From NCBI GenBank assembly GCA_006383075.2, contig SMNH02000002.1, forward strand, positions 507,127-571,126: a stretch of 64,000 bases of DNA. Direction: 5' to 3'. This stretch comes from Kordia sp. TARA_039_SRF. GTDB lineage: Bacteria; Bacteroidota; Bacteroidia; Flavobacteriales; Flavobacteriaceae. Below, one piece after another: positions 1-9,165 of this stretch; position 1 is the stretch's first letter; every line of letters starts with the position of its first letter. A program made the translations under genes and the position numbers. A model generated the notes under the pieces. The model worked only from the letters and a program-made list of their open reading frames with translations, was not told the DNA's origin and did not search any database.

Positions 1-727
1 AAACTGCTACGTCTACATCTCCTACAGCGACAACCGCCATCAAATCGGGACGATACCAATCTTTGTAAAATCGGCGCAAGCTTTCATATTCGAAAGTTTC
101 TAAGTTTTCTTTCGTTCCTATTGGCAAGCGTTTTGCGTATTTGGAACCGTATAAAATTTTAGGCAAGTATTTTTGCAACATACGCTCGTCAGCGCCTTTT
201 CCTAAGCGATATTCTTCTAAAACAACACCGCGTTCGTTGTCAATTTCTTCATCCGTCAACAAGGCATTGTGCGCCCAATCTTCTATGATTTGAAATCCTT
301 TTTCTAACTTTTCAGGATCATCACTCGGAATTGGCAAAATATAGACCGTTTCGTCAAAACTCGTATACGCGTTTAAGTGCGCGCCAAATTTGACTCCGAT
401 ACTTTGCAAATAATCCACAAGTTCGTTCTTTTTGAAGTTTTTGGTACCGTTAAAGTTCATGTGTTCCATGAAATGCGCAAGTCCAAGTTGGTCTTCATCT
501 TCAAGAATAGAACCTGCATTGACCACCAAACGCAATTCGACTTTATTTTCAGGTTTTCCATTGTTTTGTATGTAATAGGTCAATCCGTTGGACAGGGTTC
601 CTATTTTCACATTCGGATCCGTTGGAATGACATTGGAAACGCTCTGTTTGGATTGTGCAGCGGCATTATGTAAGCCAAAAACACTTAAAAAAAAGATGCT
701 TCCCAACAGGTAAAGATATTTTTTCAT
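1..727 (-). CDS. M16 family zinc metallopeptidase (5' part only)
   Basis: The gene runs off the left edge; 242 N-terminal residues are visible. The protein starts with a signal peptide (MKKYLYLLGSIFFLSVFGL, ending near AAAQS), so it is exported to the periplasm or outer membrane. Residues 85-89 read HFMEH, the inverted zinc motif HxxEH of the insulinase/pitrilysin (M16) family. The distal glutamate ligand is expected near residue 165, in the visible ERGVVLEEYR. M16 enzymes degrade oligopeptides in a closed chamber, and Bacteroidota versions usually carry two M16 modules in about 900 residues, so most of the gene lies outside. It is divergent from the OstA-like gene. The family call is sure; substrate and exact role cannot be read. 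Confidence 0.93.
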   Translation of the reverse strand, partial: MKKYLYLLGSIFFLSVFGLHNAAAQSKQSVSNVIPTDPNVKIGTLSNGLTYYIQNNGKPENKVELRLVVNAGSILEDEDQLGLAHFMEHMNFNGTKNFKKNELVDYLQSIGVKFGAHLNAYTSFDETVYILPIPSDDPEKLEKGFQIIEDWAHNALLTDEEIDNERGVVLEEYRLGKGADERMLQKYLPKILYGSKYAKRLPIGTKENLETFEYESLRRFYKDWYRPDLMAVVAVGDVDVAV

Positions 728-994
728 GATTACGGTTTTGATTGTTTATTGAGGTTAAATATATAAGATATTGCCAATGCTTCCCACTAAACATCTATAA
801 TTTTAACATTAGTTTGTGAGGTTTTACGTAGTTTTATTAACAAAATCCTATTGTTTTTAATTTGAATATGTTGGAAGTTAAAAATTCACAATTTTTGATG
901 TTTGCTGATAAAAAAGATTATTTTTGAGCGATTTTTTAACAGTTACACCATTTACATACGTACATTATTTTAGGTGTAATTTTGGATTGCTTTT
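728..994. other. divergent intergenic region
   Basis: AT-rich spacer between the M16 peptidase (minus) and the OstA-like gene (plus). It contains the TAATTTTG box listed separately. I see no ORF, repeat or hairpin of note in the rest. Confidence 0.6.
977..984 (+). promoter_or_regulatory. putative -7 box of the OstA-like gene
   Basis: TAATTTTG fits the Bacteroidota -7 consensus TAnnTTTG and ends 10 bases before the ATG at 995. No clear -33 TTG is seen at the usual distance, so the call rests on the -7 match and position. Confidence 0.5.
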
Positions 995-2734
995 ATGAAG
1001 AAATTATTCGTTTTACTTTTTTTAGCACAAATCGCGTTTTCGCAAAATCAGCCAAATCCGGCAGAAAAAACCATCATTAAGATTGTATATGGTGGAAATT
1101 TGAACGTTAACGAAGAAAAGTTCCCAGGTGCTAAAATATTTTCCAAAACTGAAAAAGGACAAGTTCGCTTTGAGCATGAAGGAATGGATTTATGGTGCGA
1201 CAGAGCCGTGTTGTTTCAAGAACGAAATTGGGTAAAAGCGTATGGAAATGTGTTCATTCAACAAGGTGATTCGTTAGAAATGTCGAGCGAATACATTGAG
1301 TATGACGGCGACACGAAATTGGCGGTTTCCAAACGAAAAGTACGTTTGCAAAATCCTGATATGACGCTAACGACGGATACTTTGTATTTTGACAGAAACG
1401 TGCAAGAAGCCTATTTTAACACCAAAGGCATTGTAAAAGACAGCGCTTCTACCCTAACGAGCATCGAAGGACGGTATTTTATGAACAAGAACAAATACCA
1501 ATTCCAAAAAAATGTGCAAATTGACAATCCGGAATATACAGTAAACTCTGCGCAACTTGATTATTACACCGATTCCAAACATGCCTATATGTACGGTCCG
1601 TCCACCATCAAAGGAAAAGAATACACTATATTTTGCAAGCGCGGATTTTACAATACGGTTACAGAAAAAGGCTATTTTGTCAAAGATTCTCGCATTGATT
1701 ACGACAACCGAATCATTAATGGCGATAGTTTGTATTTTGAGAAAAACACCAATTTTGCTTCGGCGACAAACAATATAAAAATTACCGACACCATTAATAA
1801 AATGGTCTTAAAAGGTCATTATGGTGAAGTATTTAAGGCTAAAGATTCGGCATTTATTACCAAACGCGCGGTTGCGATTAGTTTGGTGGAAGAGGATTCT
1901 ATGTACATTCACGGAGATCGGTTGGTTGTTACTGGCCCAGAAACCAATCGTGTAATTCGTGCCTACCGAAATGTGAAGTTTTTTAAAACAGACATGAGCG
2001 GAAAATGTGATTCCTTGTTTGCCGATAACAATTCAGGAATTACCAAACTTATACGTCGCCCAATCATGTGGAATGGCGATAGTCAAATGACCGGCGATAC
2101 GATTTTCTTGATTTCCAATGTAAAAATCGAAAAACTCGATTCGTTAAAAGTCATTAACAATTCTTTTATTGTACAGAAAGATACGCTTGGCGAAGGATAC
2201 AATCAGGTGAAAGGACAAAACTTATACGGGAAATTTCGTGATAACAAATTGTATGAAGTCGATGTGGTAAAAAATACCGAAGTTGTATATTACATGTACA
2301 ACGACAGCAACGAATTTATCGGAATTGACAAAACGATTTGTAGCGCCATCAATCTGACGCTCAACAACAATCAAATAGAAGATATTACCTTTTTTACACG
2401 TCCCGATGGCGTGATTTATCCTGATAAAGATTTACCTAAAAACGCTCGAAAACTTCGTGGATTTATTTGGCGTGGCGATGAACGTATGTATTCCAAAGAT
2501 GACATTTTTGACGAAGACGATAACAATTTAATATTGCCTGTCATTCGCGGTGTCAACAATCCGATGGATCCTTTACAGGAAGAAGAACGAGACCCGCAAG
2601 ACAAAGCTTCGAAAGAAACGCTAAAAGCACTTCCGCCAGACAAGGAAGAGAAGAAAAAGTTGCTAGAGCAGAAGAAAAAAATCGTAGTACAACCAGATTC
2701 TAAAAAGAAGAAGGTTTTGAAAAAGCAGGATTAG
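995..2734 (+). CDS. OstA-like (LptA/LptD-N type) LPS transport protein
   Basis: 579 residues with a clear signal peptide (MKKLFVLLFLAQIAFSQ). The body is made of short beta-strand repeats with recurrent patterns such as GDSLYFEKN, DTLYFDRN and YGNVFIQQGDSLEM, typical of the OstA/LptA beta-jellyroll that forms the periplasmic bridge for lipopolysaccharide. The last 45 residues are highly charged and lysine-rich (EEKKKLLEQKKK), a likely disordered tail. In Bacteroidota a long OstA-like protein of this size is common beside other Lpt genes. The inferred role is LPS transport from inner to outer membrane. The ATG at 995 is chosen because the signal peptide follows directly. There is no beta-barrel C-terminus, so it is not a full LptD. 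Confidence 0.85.
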   Translation: MKKLFVLLFLAQIAFSQNQPNPAEKTIIKIVYGGNLNVNEEKFPGAKIFSKTEKGQVRFEHEGMDLWCDRAVLFQERNWVKAYGNVFIQQGDSLEMSSEYIEYDGDTKLAVSKRKVRLQNPDMTLTTDTLYFDRNVQEAYFNTKGIVKDSASTLTSIEGRYFMNKNKYQFQKNVQIDNPEYTVNSAQLDYYTDSKHAYMYGPSTIKGKEYTIFCKRGFYNTVTEKGYFVKDSRIDYDNRIINGDSLYFEKNTNFASATNNIKITDTINKMVLKGHYGEVFKAKDSAFITKRAVAISLVEEDSMYIHGDRLVVTGPETNRVIRAYRNVKFFKTDMSGKCDSLFADNNSGITKLIRRPIMWNGDSQMTGDTIFLISNVKIEKLDSLKVINNSFIVQKDTLGEGYNQVKGQNLYGKFRDNKLYEVDVVKNTEVVYYMYNDSNEFIGIDKTICSAINLTLNNNQIEDITFFTRPDGVIYPDKDLPKNARKLRGFIWRGDERMYSKDDIFDEDDNNLILPVIRGVNNPMDPLQEEERDPQDKASKETLKALPPDKEEKKKLLEQKKKIVVQPDSKKKKVLKKQD

Positions 2735-3002
2735 TTATTTGATTGACGATTTTTGATTTTTTACGATATATAATCAAATTGACATAGTAACTACCCGTCA
2801 GTTAGAGTGGTTTTTCGTAATAAAATGAAGAAAAATTGTATCGAGAACTTTTCAAAAGCATAAGATTTCATATTACTTGTCGATACTAATTTGTTACACA
2901 AATTCACTCGAAGTGACGATTTTACTTAAAAAACTCTAATAGCATCACTGTAACAAAAATGTTTCTCGCTTGTCAAATCAAAAAATAGTATTTGATAAAA
3001 TC

Positions 3003-3395
3003 ATGAAAAAACTGAATTTGTATCTACAAAATTACTTTTGCTTACTTTTTGTTATTTCTGCGGCAATATCTGGACTTTTAGGAAGAATGATTAGCGATGT
3101 TTTTGATATCCATTATTATTTTATTGTTCCAGATGCAAATATGCATTTCATTTCAGATATATTTATGATTATCTATTACATAAGTGCACTAACCTATTTA
3201 TATTTTATGTTACTAAAAATCAAGACTAGCATTACATATTCAATAATGCATCTTGTATGTGCGAGTGCCCTTTTCTTTTACGGAAACTTGCAACCGATTG
3301 ATTATAAATCAATTCTTATATTACAAACTATCGCAACTGCAACTTTTTTCTTAAATGTTTACTACACATTCAAAAACATTGAAGATGAAAAATGA
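3003..3395 (+). CDS. small multi-pass membrane protein of unknown function
   Basis: 130 residues from the ATG at 3003; a longer reading from a TTG at 2970 is possible but less likely. Four hydrophobic stretches can be seen (near residues 12-30, 50-70, 75-90 and 100-120), suggesting an inner-membrane protein with four helices. I recognise no family. It lies 13 bases upstream of a lipoprotein gene on the same strand, so the two are probably co-transcribed. The pair sits between the OstA-like gene and the aminotransferase gene. Confidence 0.6.
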   Translation: MKKLNLYLQNYFCLLFVISAAISGLLGRMISDVFDIHYYFIVPDANMHFISDIFMIIYYISALTYLYFMLLKIKTSITYSIMHLVCASALFFYGNLQPIDYKSILILQTIATATFFLNVYYTFKNIEDEK

Positions 3396-3408
3396 CAACT
3401 ATTTTCAG

Positions 3409-4047
3409 ATGAGAAAGGAAATCTACATTTTAATCATAATTTTATGCATGTCTTTCAGTTTTTGCGAGACGAAAAAAGAACAAAACTCCACAAAACAATC
3501 TGACAAAATCAATAAAGTTTCTATTCAAAAAGAACAGGATTCCATCAATCAAGTCCAAAAGAAAAAAGAAGTTGATTCTATGGCAAAAGTCAACATATAC
3601 AATCCATTTTTAACACTTGATATTGATGAAGTGATAGCGTATGATTATGAAACGCATATGGACACTGAGATGCCTTATATAGTGGATACTAAAGGGAAGC
3701 TCAATCCGACAATTGTAAAACAAAAAGTACTTACGAAACAACAAGTCGAAACCCTAAAAATATTTTTAGGAAGTACCGATACATATGGTGAAACAAGAGC
3801 TTTTTGCTTTGAACCGCATTTGGGTATTGTTTTTTATAAGAATAAAAAAGTGGTGGAACACGTTAGTATCTGTATATCTTGCAGACATTTGGCTTCTTCC
3901 GTTGAAATTCCTGCAGAATCTTTCAAAACATATACATTTGAGTCAGATTCAAATACGAAATTTCCTTTAGATGGCTTCAGTCCAAAAGCCAAGCAGTTTC
4001 TTTTTGAGTTTTGTCAAAGTTTGGGTTTTAGTTACTGCAATAATTAA
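3409..4047 (+). CDS. putative lipoprotein of unknown function
   Basis: 212 residues from the ATG at 3409. An in-frame ATG at 3355 would overlap the upstream gene and place 18 extra residues before the signal peptide. The N-terminus is MRKEIYILIIILCMSFSFC followed by a polar, Lys/Glu-rich linker, as in exported lipoproteins; the lipobox (FSFC) is non-canonical but tolerable in this phylum. The C-terminal half has several Cys residues (RAFCFEPH, SICISCRHL, FEFCQSLGFSYC). No family is recognised. It is probably anchored in the outer membrane and co-transcribed with the small membrane protein upstream. Confidence 0.65.
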   Translation: MRKEIYILIIILCMSFSFCETKKEQNSTKQSDKINKVSIQKEQDSINQVQKKKEVDSMAKVNIYNPFLTLDIDEVIAYDYETHMDTEMPYIVDTKGKLNPTIVKQKVLTKQQVETLKIFLGSTDTYGETRAFCFEPHLGIVFYKNKKVVEHVSICISCRHLASSVEIPAESFKTYTFESDSNTKFPLDGFSPKAKQFLFEFCQSLGFSYCNN

Positions 4048-4149
4048 AATAAGCTTTTAATTATTGAATCTTTCAACATTTCATCTTCTCATAACTGCAA
4101 ACACAGAAACACAACCTAAAAAATCAACCATTTACAGCAATTAACTTCG

Positions 4150-4157
4150 TATCTTTG
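4150..4157 (+). promoter_or_regulatory. putative -7 box of the aminotransferase gene
   Basis: TATCTTTG followed by C matches TAnnTTTG; it ends 29 bases before the ATG at 4187. The TTTA at 4131-4134 could serve as a weak -33 element. Confidence 0.5.
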
Positions 4158-4186
4158 CAACTTAGATTTTGAAGGAGATTTATTAG

Positions 4187-5368
4187 ATGAAGAACGATTT
4201 TCTCACATACCAAGCACAAACGTCACCACATCCGTTGGCGATGGAAATTTCGCATGCGGATGGAAGCTATATTTATGATACGAATCAAAAAGCGTATTTG
4301 GATTTTGTAGCAGGTGTGTCGGCATGTAGTTTAGGACACAAACATCCACGTGTGGTGAATGCGATAAAAGCCCAGCTAGACCAGTATTTGCATGTGATGG
4401 TGTATGGCGAATACATTCAAAAGTCTGCGGTGGAATTGACGAAATTATTAGCGGCTCATTTGCCAAATCCGTTAGAAAAAACCTATTTAACCAATTCAGG
4501 AACGGAAGCTATTGAAGGAGCGATGAAGTTAGCAAAACGCTACACAGGACGCGCCGAACTGATTGCCGCAAAACACGCGTATCACGGAAATACACAAGGC
4601 GCGATGAGTGTGATGGGATTTGAAGAACGAAAAAGTGCCTTTAGACCATTATTGCCCGATGTACGATTCATTGAATTTAACAACGAAGCCGATTTAGAGA
4701 AAATCACACACAAAACTGCTGGTGTCATTCTAGAAACGATTCAAGGTGGTGCGGGATTTATCACACCAAAAAATGATTATCTAGCGAAAGTCAAAAAACG
4801 TTGTGAAGAAGTTGGTGCATTGTTGATTTTAGATGAAATTCAACCTGGATTCGGTCGCACAGGAACACTTTTTGGATTCCAAAACTATAATGTTGTGCCT
4901 GATATTGTGGTGATGGGAAAAGGAATGGGCGGCGGAATGCCTGTGGGAGCTTTTACCGCTTCCGCAGAATTGATGGATTCGTTGTATGACCAACCAAAAT
5001 TGGGACATATTACTACTTTTGGAGGACATCCTGTCATTGCTGCGGCGTGTTTGGCGACCTTGCAAGAAATCACGGAAAGTGAGCTCATGGCACAAACTTT
5101 GCAAAAAGAAAAACTATTCCGAGAGTTATTACAACACAAATATATTGAAGAAATTCGCGGAAAGGGATTGATGCTATCACTCATTGTAAAAAATAGTGAT
5201 ATTGCCAATCGTGTCATATTGGAGTCGCAAGAAGAAGGATTAATCCTTTTTTGGTTACTTTTTGAACCAAAAGCCGTTCGCATTACGCCACCACTGACCA
5301 TTTCGGAAGACGAAATCCGAAAAGGATGTGACATTATTATGAAAGTTTTACAAAAAATAGAAGACTAA
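4187..5368 (+). CDS. class III (ornithine/acetylornithine-type) PLP aminotransferase
   Basis: 393 residues, the usual length of the fold-type I class III aminotransferases. Landmarks are TNSGTEAIEGAMKLAKR (phosphate-binding region), AYHGNT, the LDEIQPGFGRTG block with the PLP-contacting Asp, and VVMGKGMGGGMPVGAF with the Schiff-base lysine. It moves an amino group between an omega- or alpha-amino donor and a 2-oxo acid in the cytoplasm. The exact substrate cannot be assigned: acetylornithine, ornithine and 4-aminobutyrate transaminases all look alike here, and no arginine biosynthesis genes are adjacent. A TATCTTTG box precedes it. Confidence 0.88.
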   Translation: MKNDFLTYQAQTSPHPLAMEISHADGSYIYDTNQKAYLDFVAGVSACSLGHKHPRVVNAIKAQLDQYLHVMVYGEYIQKSAVELTKLLAAHLPNPLEKTYLTNSGTEAIEGAMKLAKRYTGRAELIAAKHAYHGNTQGAMSVMGFEERKSAFRPLLPDVRFIEFNNEADLEKITHKTAGVILETIQGGAGFITPKNDYLAKVKKRCEEVGALLILDEIQPGFGRTGTLFGFQNYNVVPDIVVMGKGMGGGMPVGAFTASAELMDSLYDQPKLGHITTFGGHPVIAAACLATLQEITESELMAQTLQKEKLFRELLQHKYIEEIRGKGLMLSLIVKNSDIANRVILESQEEGLILFWLLFEPKAVRITPPLTISEDEIRKGCDIIMKVLQKIED

Positions 5369-5414
5369 ATCGTTAATGAAAACGTTACTAATTTTACATA
5401 AAGAATACAGTTTC

Positions 5415-5438
5415 TTTTCTTTGGGCAAACAAAGAAAA
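5415..5438. repeat. dispersed hairpin repeat, R1 core, copy 1
   Basis: TTTTCTTTG, a six-base loop, then CAAAGAAAA: a perfect 9-bp stem. The same stem with different loop bases occurs at 19459-19482 and, shortened, at 31394-31413. It lies between the aminotransferase and the TPR gene. Confidence 0.7.
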
Positions 5439-5492
5439 CGAAAGTAAGAACTAAAATTTTAAATTGAATAGATTTACTTTCAATCACCCTAA

Positions 5493-5621
5493 AAATCAAC
5501 TATCAAACCATTAAAAAACGAGTACCCAAACGTAGTTGTTGATTACTTTGTTGAAAACAATTGGACAGGAAGTCTAAAATCAAACAGAACATCAACTACA
5601 TTTAAAGTAACAGAAAATTAA
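5493..5621 (+). pseudogene. possible 3' remnant of a decayed gene
   Basis: An open stretch of 42 codons without a start, read after a TAA and ending in TAA. Its translation looks protein-like (NEYPNVVVDYFVENNWTG, then TSTTFKVTEN). The segment just upstream reads plausibly in another frame (NRFTFNHPKN), which would fit a frameshifted relic. No family is recognised. It may equally be chance coding potential in an AT-rich spacer. Confidence 0.25.
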
Positions 5622-5634
5622 AGCACAACTGCCT

Positions 5635-7035
5635 ATGCTGTTTAGCTCTAACGAAGATTATAACCTTGCACTATCGAAGTTTGAATCGATGTTGAAAACA
5701 AACAATGTCTTCTTTTTTGACTCTGCTGAATTCGAAGAAATTACACACCATTATTTAGATGCTGGAAAGGTAGCTTTGGCTAAAAAAGCTATCAAAATTG
5801 GCTTGGAACAACACCCAAGTTCTGTCAACCTAAAATTGATGGAAATCGAATTAATGGTCTTCGAAAACAAGCTTGATGAAGCCGAAAAGTTGTTGGATGG
5901 ACTCTACAATTTAGAACCTTCCAATGCGGAAATTTACATTCAAAAGGCAAACATCTATTCCAAAAGAGACGAGCATTACAAAGCCATTGAGTTACTAAAA
6001 ATGGCGTTGGAATATAGTAGCGACCTAGCGGATGTCAATTCGTTAATTGGGATGGAATATTTATTCATTGATGATTTTAAAGAAGCGAAACGCTATTTTA
6101 TGAAGTGTATGGAGTTGGATATTGACGATTATTCTTCGCTGTACAACATCATCTATTGTTTTGAATTTTTAGAAGATATTGATGGCGCTATCAATTATTT
6201 AAACGATTATATTGACAAAAATCCGTACTCAGAAGTCGCGTGGCATCAGCTTGGAAAGCAATATTATGCTAAAAAAATGTATGTCGAAGCCTTAGCTGCA
6301 TTTGATTTTGCCATTATCGCTGACGATCATTTTATTGGTGCGTATCTTGAAAAAGGAAAAGTACTTGAGAAACTCGGACAATACAACGAAGCCATTCACA
6401 ACTATGAAGTAACGTTGCAGTTGGACGACCCAACTTCGTTTGCGTATTTGCGCATGGGAAAATGTCATGAAAAACTTGGAAACAATGAGTTAGCAGTAAA
6501 ATTCTATTACAAAACGGTTCATGAAGATCCATTATTAGACAAAGGCTGGACGGCAATTACCGATTATTACATCCGACAGGAAAACTATCAAAAAGCACTC
6601 TATTACATCAACAAAGCGATAAATATTGACACAGAAAATGTTGCCTATTGGAAGCGAAGTGCTGAAATTCATCGCATGTTGCAACTGTATGAAGAGGCTG
6701 ATATTGCGTACCAAAAAACGGTTGAATTGGGCAACTACGAATTGTCTACATGGATTGCTTGGGCAGATATTTTAAAACTGTTGGGCGAATACAACAACAG
6801 TACACATGTGCTTTTGCAAGCGTTGGAGTTTTATCCTGACAATGCTAAAATTGAATACCGTTTGGCAGGAATCTATTTTATTTTGGGCGAACAAAGCAAA
6901 GGAACATTTCACCTAAAGAATGCGCTGCGCAACAACTTTAAAGAACACTTGATGTTTCAAAAACTATTTCCGAGTGTCATGATGCGTGCGTCCGTAAAAA
7001 ATATTATTTCAGAATTTCAAAAACCATCCACATAA
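5635..7035 (+). CDS. tetratricopeptide repeat protein
   Basis: 466 residues built almost wholly of TPR units of about 34 residues. Typical helix pairs include LEKGKVLEKLGQYNEAIHNY, LRMGKCHEKLGNNELAVKFY and INKAINIDTENVAYWKRSAE. There is no signal peptide or membrane segment, so it is a cytoplasmic scaffold for protein-protein contacts; the partner is unknown. It lies in the run OstA-like, aminotransferase, TPR, DUF368 x2, aroE, DUF349 on one strand, an order I recall as common in flavobacteria. The ATG at 5635 is the first in the open frame. Confidence 0.9.
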   Translation: MLFSSNEDYNLALSKFESMLKTNNVFFFDSAEFEEITHHYLDAGKVALAKKAIKIGLEQHPSSVNLKLMEIELMVFENKLDEAEKLLDGLYNLEPSNAEIYIQKANIYSKRDEHYKAIELLKMALEYSSDLADVNSLIGMEYLFIDDFKEAKRYFMKCMELDIDDYSSLYNIIYCFEFLEDIDGAINYLNDYIDKNPYSEVAWHQLGKQYYAKKMYVEALAAFDFAIIADDHFIGAYLEKGKVLEKLGQYNEAIHNYEVTLQLDDPTSFAYLRMGKCHEKLGNNELAVKFYYKTVHEDPLLDKGWTAITDYYIRQENYQKALYYINKAINIDTENVAYWKRSAEIHRMLQLYEEADIAYQKTVELGNYELSTWIAWADILKLLGEYNNSTHVLLQALEFYPDNAKIEYRLAGIYFILGEQSKGTFHLKNALRNNFKEHLMFQKLFPSVMMRASVKNIISEFQKPST

Positions 7036-7087
7036 TTCCATACTTTTGCGTGTAGCGTTCATTTCGAAAAAAATGAACTCATCAATA

Positions 7088-7175
7088 GTCAACTACTTCG
7101 AGGCAAGTTCTCGAAGTATATAGTCGAAACTATGAAAAATTTCGACATCAATTATACATCTCGATTATCGAGCAA
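7088..7175 (+). repeat. dispersed triple-hairpin repeat, copy 1
   Basis: It begins GTCAACTACTTCGAGG and holds three short inverted repeats: ACTTCGAG/CTCGAAGT, GTCGAAA/TTTCGAC and the near-palindrome CTCGATTATCGAG. The same order of elements recurs in the same orientation at 30018-30112. It ends about 20 bases before the first DUF368 gene. Confidence 0.7.
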
Positions 7176-7196
7176 AAAACGAATAACTAGCTACAC

Positions 7197-8144
7197 ATGA
7201 ATAGAAATCTATTCGATTACATCATCATAACTCTCAAAGGTTTGGCAATGGGCGCGGCAGATGTAGTGCCTGGCGTTTCTGGAGGAACCATCGCTTTTAT
7301 CTCAGGAATTTACGAAGAACTCATCACGTCTATCAACAATATCAATTTCGGATTGCTCAAAACACTTCGAAAAGAAGGACTGAAAGCAGCGTGGAAGCAA
7401 CTCAACGGAAACTTTCTGTTGGCATTAATTGTTGGAATCGGAATCAGTATTCTGTCTCTTGCCAAACTCATCAAAATTTTACTCAAAGACGAACCGATTT
7501 TATTGTGGTCGTTTTTCTTCGGATTGGTGGTAGCTAGTATTTTATTCATCGGAAAAGAAATTAAAAAGTGGGATTGGAAAACGATTACAGGCTTTATCCT
7601 AGCTGCCGTTCTCGCCTATTACATCACCACACTTTCAGGAAGTGAAGCTACTGTCGATTCGCCTTGGTTTATGTTCATTGCAGGCGCGTTGGCAATTTGT
7701 GCTATGATTCTACCTGGAATTTCAGGCGCTTTTATCCTAGTGCTACTCGGCGCGTACGAACCTGTATTGACGGCAATTGACAACAAAGACGTAAAAATTA
7801 TTGCGCTTGTTATTGCAGGTGCAGTCATCGGATTGTTGTTATTTTCCAAATTACTCAAATGGTTGTTCAATAATTTCAAAAACATCACGTTTGCAGTGTT
7901 GACAGGTTTTATTTTAGGTTCGCTCAACAAAATTTGGCCGTGGAAAGAAGTCATCACGACGCGTATGAACTCAAAAGGTGAAGAAGTGCCATTTTTAGAA
8001 AAAAGTATTTTGCCTAACACCTTTGAAACCTTGACGGGAAAAGACAATCAACTCGTACTTGCGATTGTATTGATGATTGTTGGTTTTTTGACTATTTTCA
8101 TCATGGAAAAACTCGCCACTAAAAAAGACACAAAACACGCATAA
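7197..8144 (+). CDS. DUF368 (PopT-type) undecaprenyl-phosphate translocase, paralogue 1
   Basis: 315 residues with about eight hydrophobic segments. The N-terminal signature KGLAMGAADVVPGVSGGTIA and the internal half-repeat ILPGISGAFILVLLGAYEPV are the twin glycine-rich re-entrant motifs of DUF368. Members of this family (PopT) were shown to flip undecaprenyl phosphate back across the inner membrane for reuse in peptidoglycan and glycan synthesis. The gene is followed after four bases by a second, diverged DUF368 gene, so they form one operon with aroE. Whether both transport the same lipid cannot be read from sequence. Confidence 0.9.
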   Translation: MNRNLFDYIIITLKGLAMGAADVVPGVSGGTIAFISGIYEELITSINNINFGLLKTLRKEGLKAAWKQLNGNFLLALIVGIGISILSLAKLIKILLKDEPILLWSFFFGLVVASILFIGKEIKKWDWKTITGFILAAVLAYYITTLSGSEATVDSPWFMFIAGALAICAMILPGISGAFILVLLGAYEPVLTAIDNKDVKIIALVIAGAVIGLLLFSKLLKWLFNNFKNITFAVLTGFILGSLNKIWPWKEVITTRMNSKGEEVPFLEKSILPNTFETLTGKDNQLVLAIVLMIVGFLTIFIMEKLATKKDTKHA

Positions 8145-8148
8145 CTAC

Positions 8149-9165
8149 ATGGAAAACACACGAACGCTCAAAGACAAAATCTTACTAGTTGTCAAAGGTT
8201 TGGCAATGGGCGCAGCCAACAAAGTTCCGGGAGTTTCGGGCGGCGTTGTGGCGTTTGTGGCAGGTTTTTACGAAGAATTTATTTTCTCGCTACAGCGGAT
8301 TAATGGCAAAGCGTTTAAATTACTCTTCAACGGACGCTTTAAAAGTTTTGGACGCTATATCAATGGTCGTTTTTTAGGATTGTTGATTTTAGGAATGTTG
8401 ATTAGTTATTTTAGCGTTTCCAAAATTCTTGACTATTTTATTCAGCATTACAAACTCTATGTGTGGGCAGCTTTTTTTGGGATGATTCTCGGCTCCATTT
8501 ACTACATCGGGAAAGATTTTAAACATTGGAATCGAGGGACGATTGTAAGTTTGCTCATCGGTGCCGCTGTCGGAGTTGCGATTAGTTTAATGAATCCTGC
8601 GATGGAAAACGATCATTTAGGTTTTGTATTTATCTGTGGAATCATCAGCGTTTCTGGAATGACTTTACCTGGACTTTCAGGTTCGTTTATCTTAATTTTA
8701 CTCGGAAATTATGTCTTGCTTTTGGTCGATTCGGTAAACGCATTGTATGATACCATTGCAGAAATCACACAAGGAAACTTTGAATTTATTCACAATGCCA
8801 AGCGTGTGCGCGAACTGAAGGTTTTAGGCGTTTTTACAGCAGGTTCGGCAGTTGGACTCGTTACCTTATCACATTTACTCAATTATGTCTTAAAACACTT
8901 CAAACACATTACTACTGCGGTGATTATTGGGTTTATCTCAGGTTCGTTAGGCGTAGTTTGGCCTTGGAAAGAAGAAGTCTACAAAACTGATGAATTGGGC
9001 GTGCCTTTGCTAGACTCAAACGGACGAGAAGTTATTGAAAATTACCAACGTTTCATGCCTGAATTTGCTTCAAGCGAAACGTGGATTGCTGTATTTTTTA
9101 TCGTATTTGGAATCACAATTGTATTAGCTTTGGATTGGTATGGAAAACGAACTAAAAAGGTATAA
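8149..9165 (+). CDS. DUF368 (PopT-type) undecaprenyl-phosphate translocase, paralogue 2
   Basis: 338 residues, multi-pass membrane protein. It repeats the first copy's landmarks with changes: KGLAMGAANKVPGVSGGVVA near the N-terminus and MTLPGLSGSFILILLGNYVL in the second half. It has a longer loop after the second motif (around residues 190-225) than paralogue 1. The last 26 bases overlap the start of aroE, a sign of translational coupling. The inferred role is lipid-carrier recycling at the inner membrane, possibly with a different lipid, condition or pH preference from its neighbour. Confidence 0.9.
   Translation: MENTRTLKDKILLVVKGLAMGAANKVPGVSGGVVAFVAGFYEEFIFSLQRINGKAFKLLFNGRFKSFGRYINGRFLGLLILGMLISYFSVSKILDYFIQHYKLYVWAAFFGMILGSIYYIGKDFKHWNRGTIVSLLIGAAVGVAISLMNPAMENDHLGFVFICGIISVSGMTLPGLSGSFILILLGNYVLLLVDSVNALYDTIAEITQGNFEFIHNAKRVRELKVLGVFTAGSAVGLVTLSHLLNYVLKHFKHITTAVIIGFISGSLGVVWPWKEEVYKTDELGVPLLDSNGREVIENYQRFMPEFASSETWIAVFFIVFGITIVLALDWYGKRTKKV

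Noticed and set aside
377-673. Plus-strand ORF in the first 700 bases
   Set aside because: It is antisense to the M16 peptidase, whose HFMEH motif is on the minus strand.
2970-3002. TTG start for the small membrane protein
   Set aside because: An ATG at 3003 directly precedes the first helix and is the simpler choice.
4885-5334. 149-codon ORF on the minus strand inside the aminotransferase gene
   Set aside because: It is a shadow of a clearly coding plus-strand gene with intact PLP motifs, and its translation is Ser/Cys/Pro-rich with no family.
7619-8047. 142-codon minus-strand ORF within the first DUF368 gene
   Set aside because: Antisense shadow of a confident membrane-protein gene.
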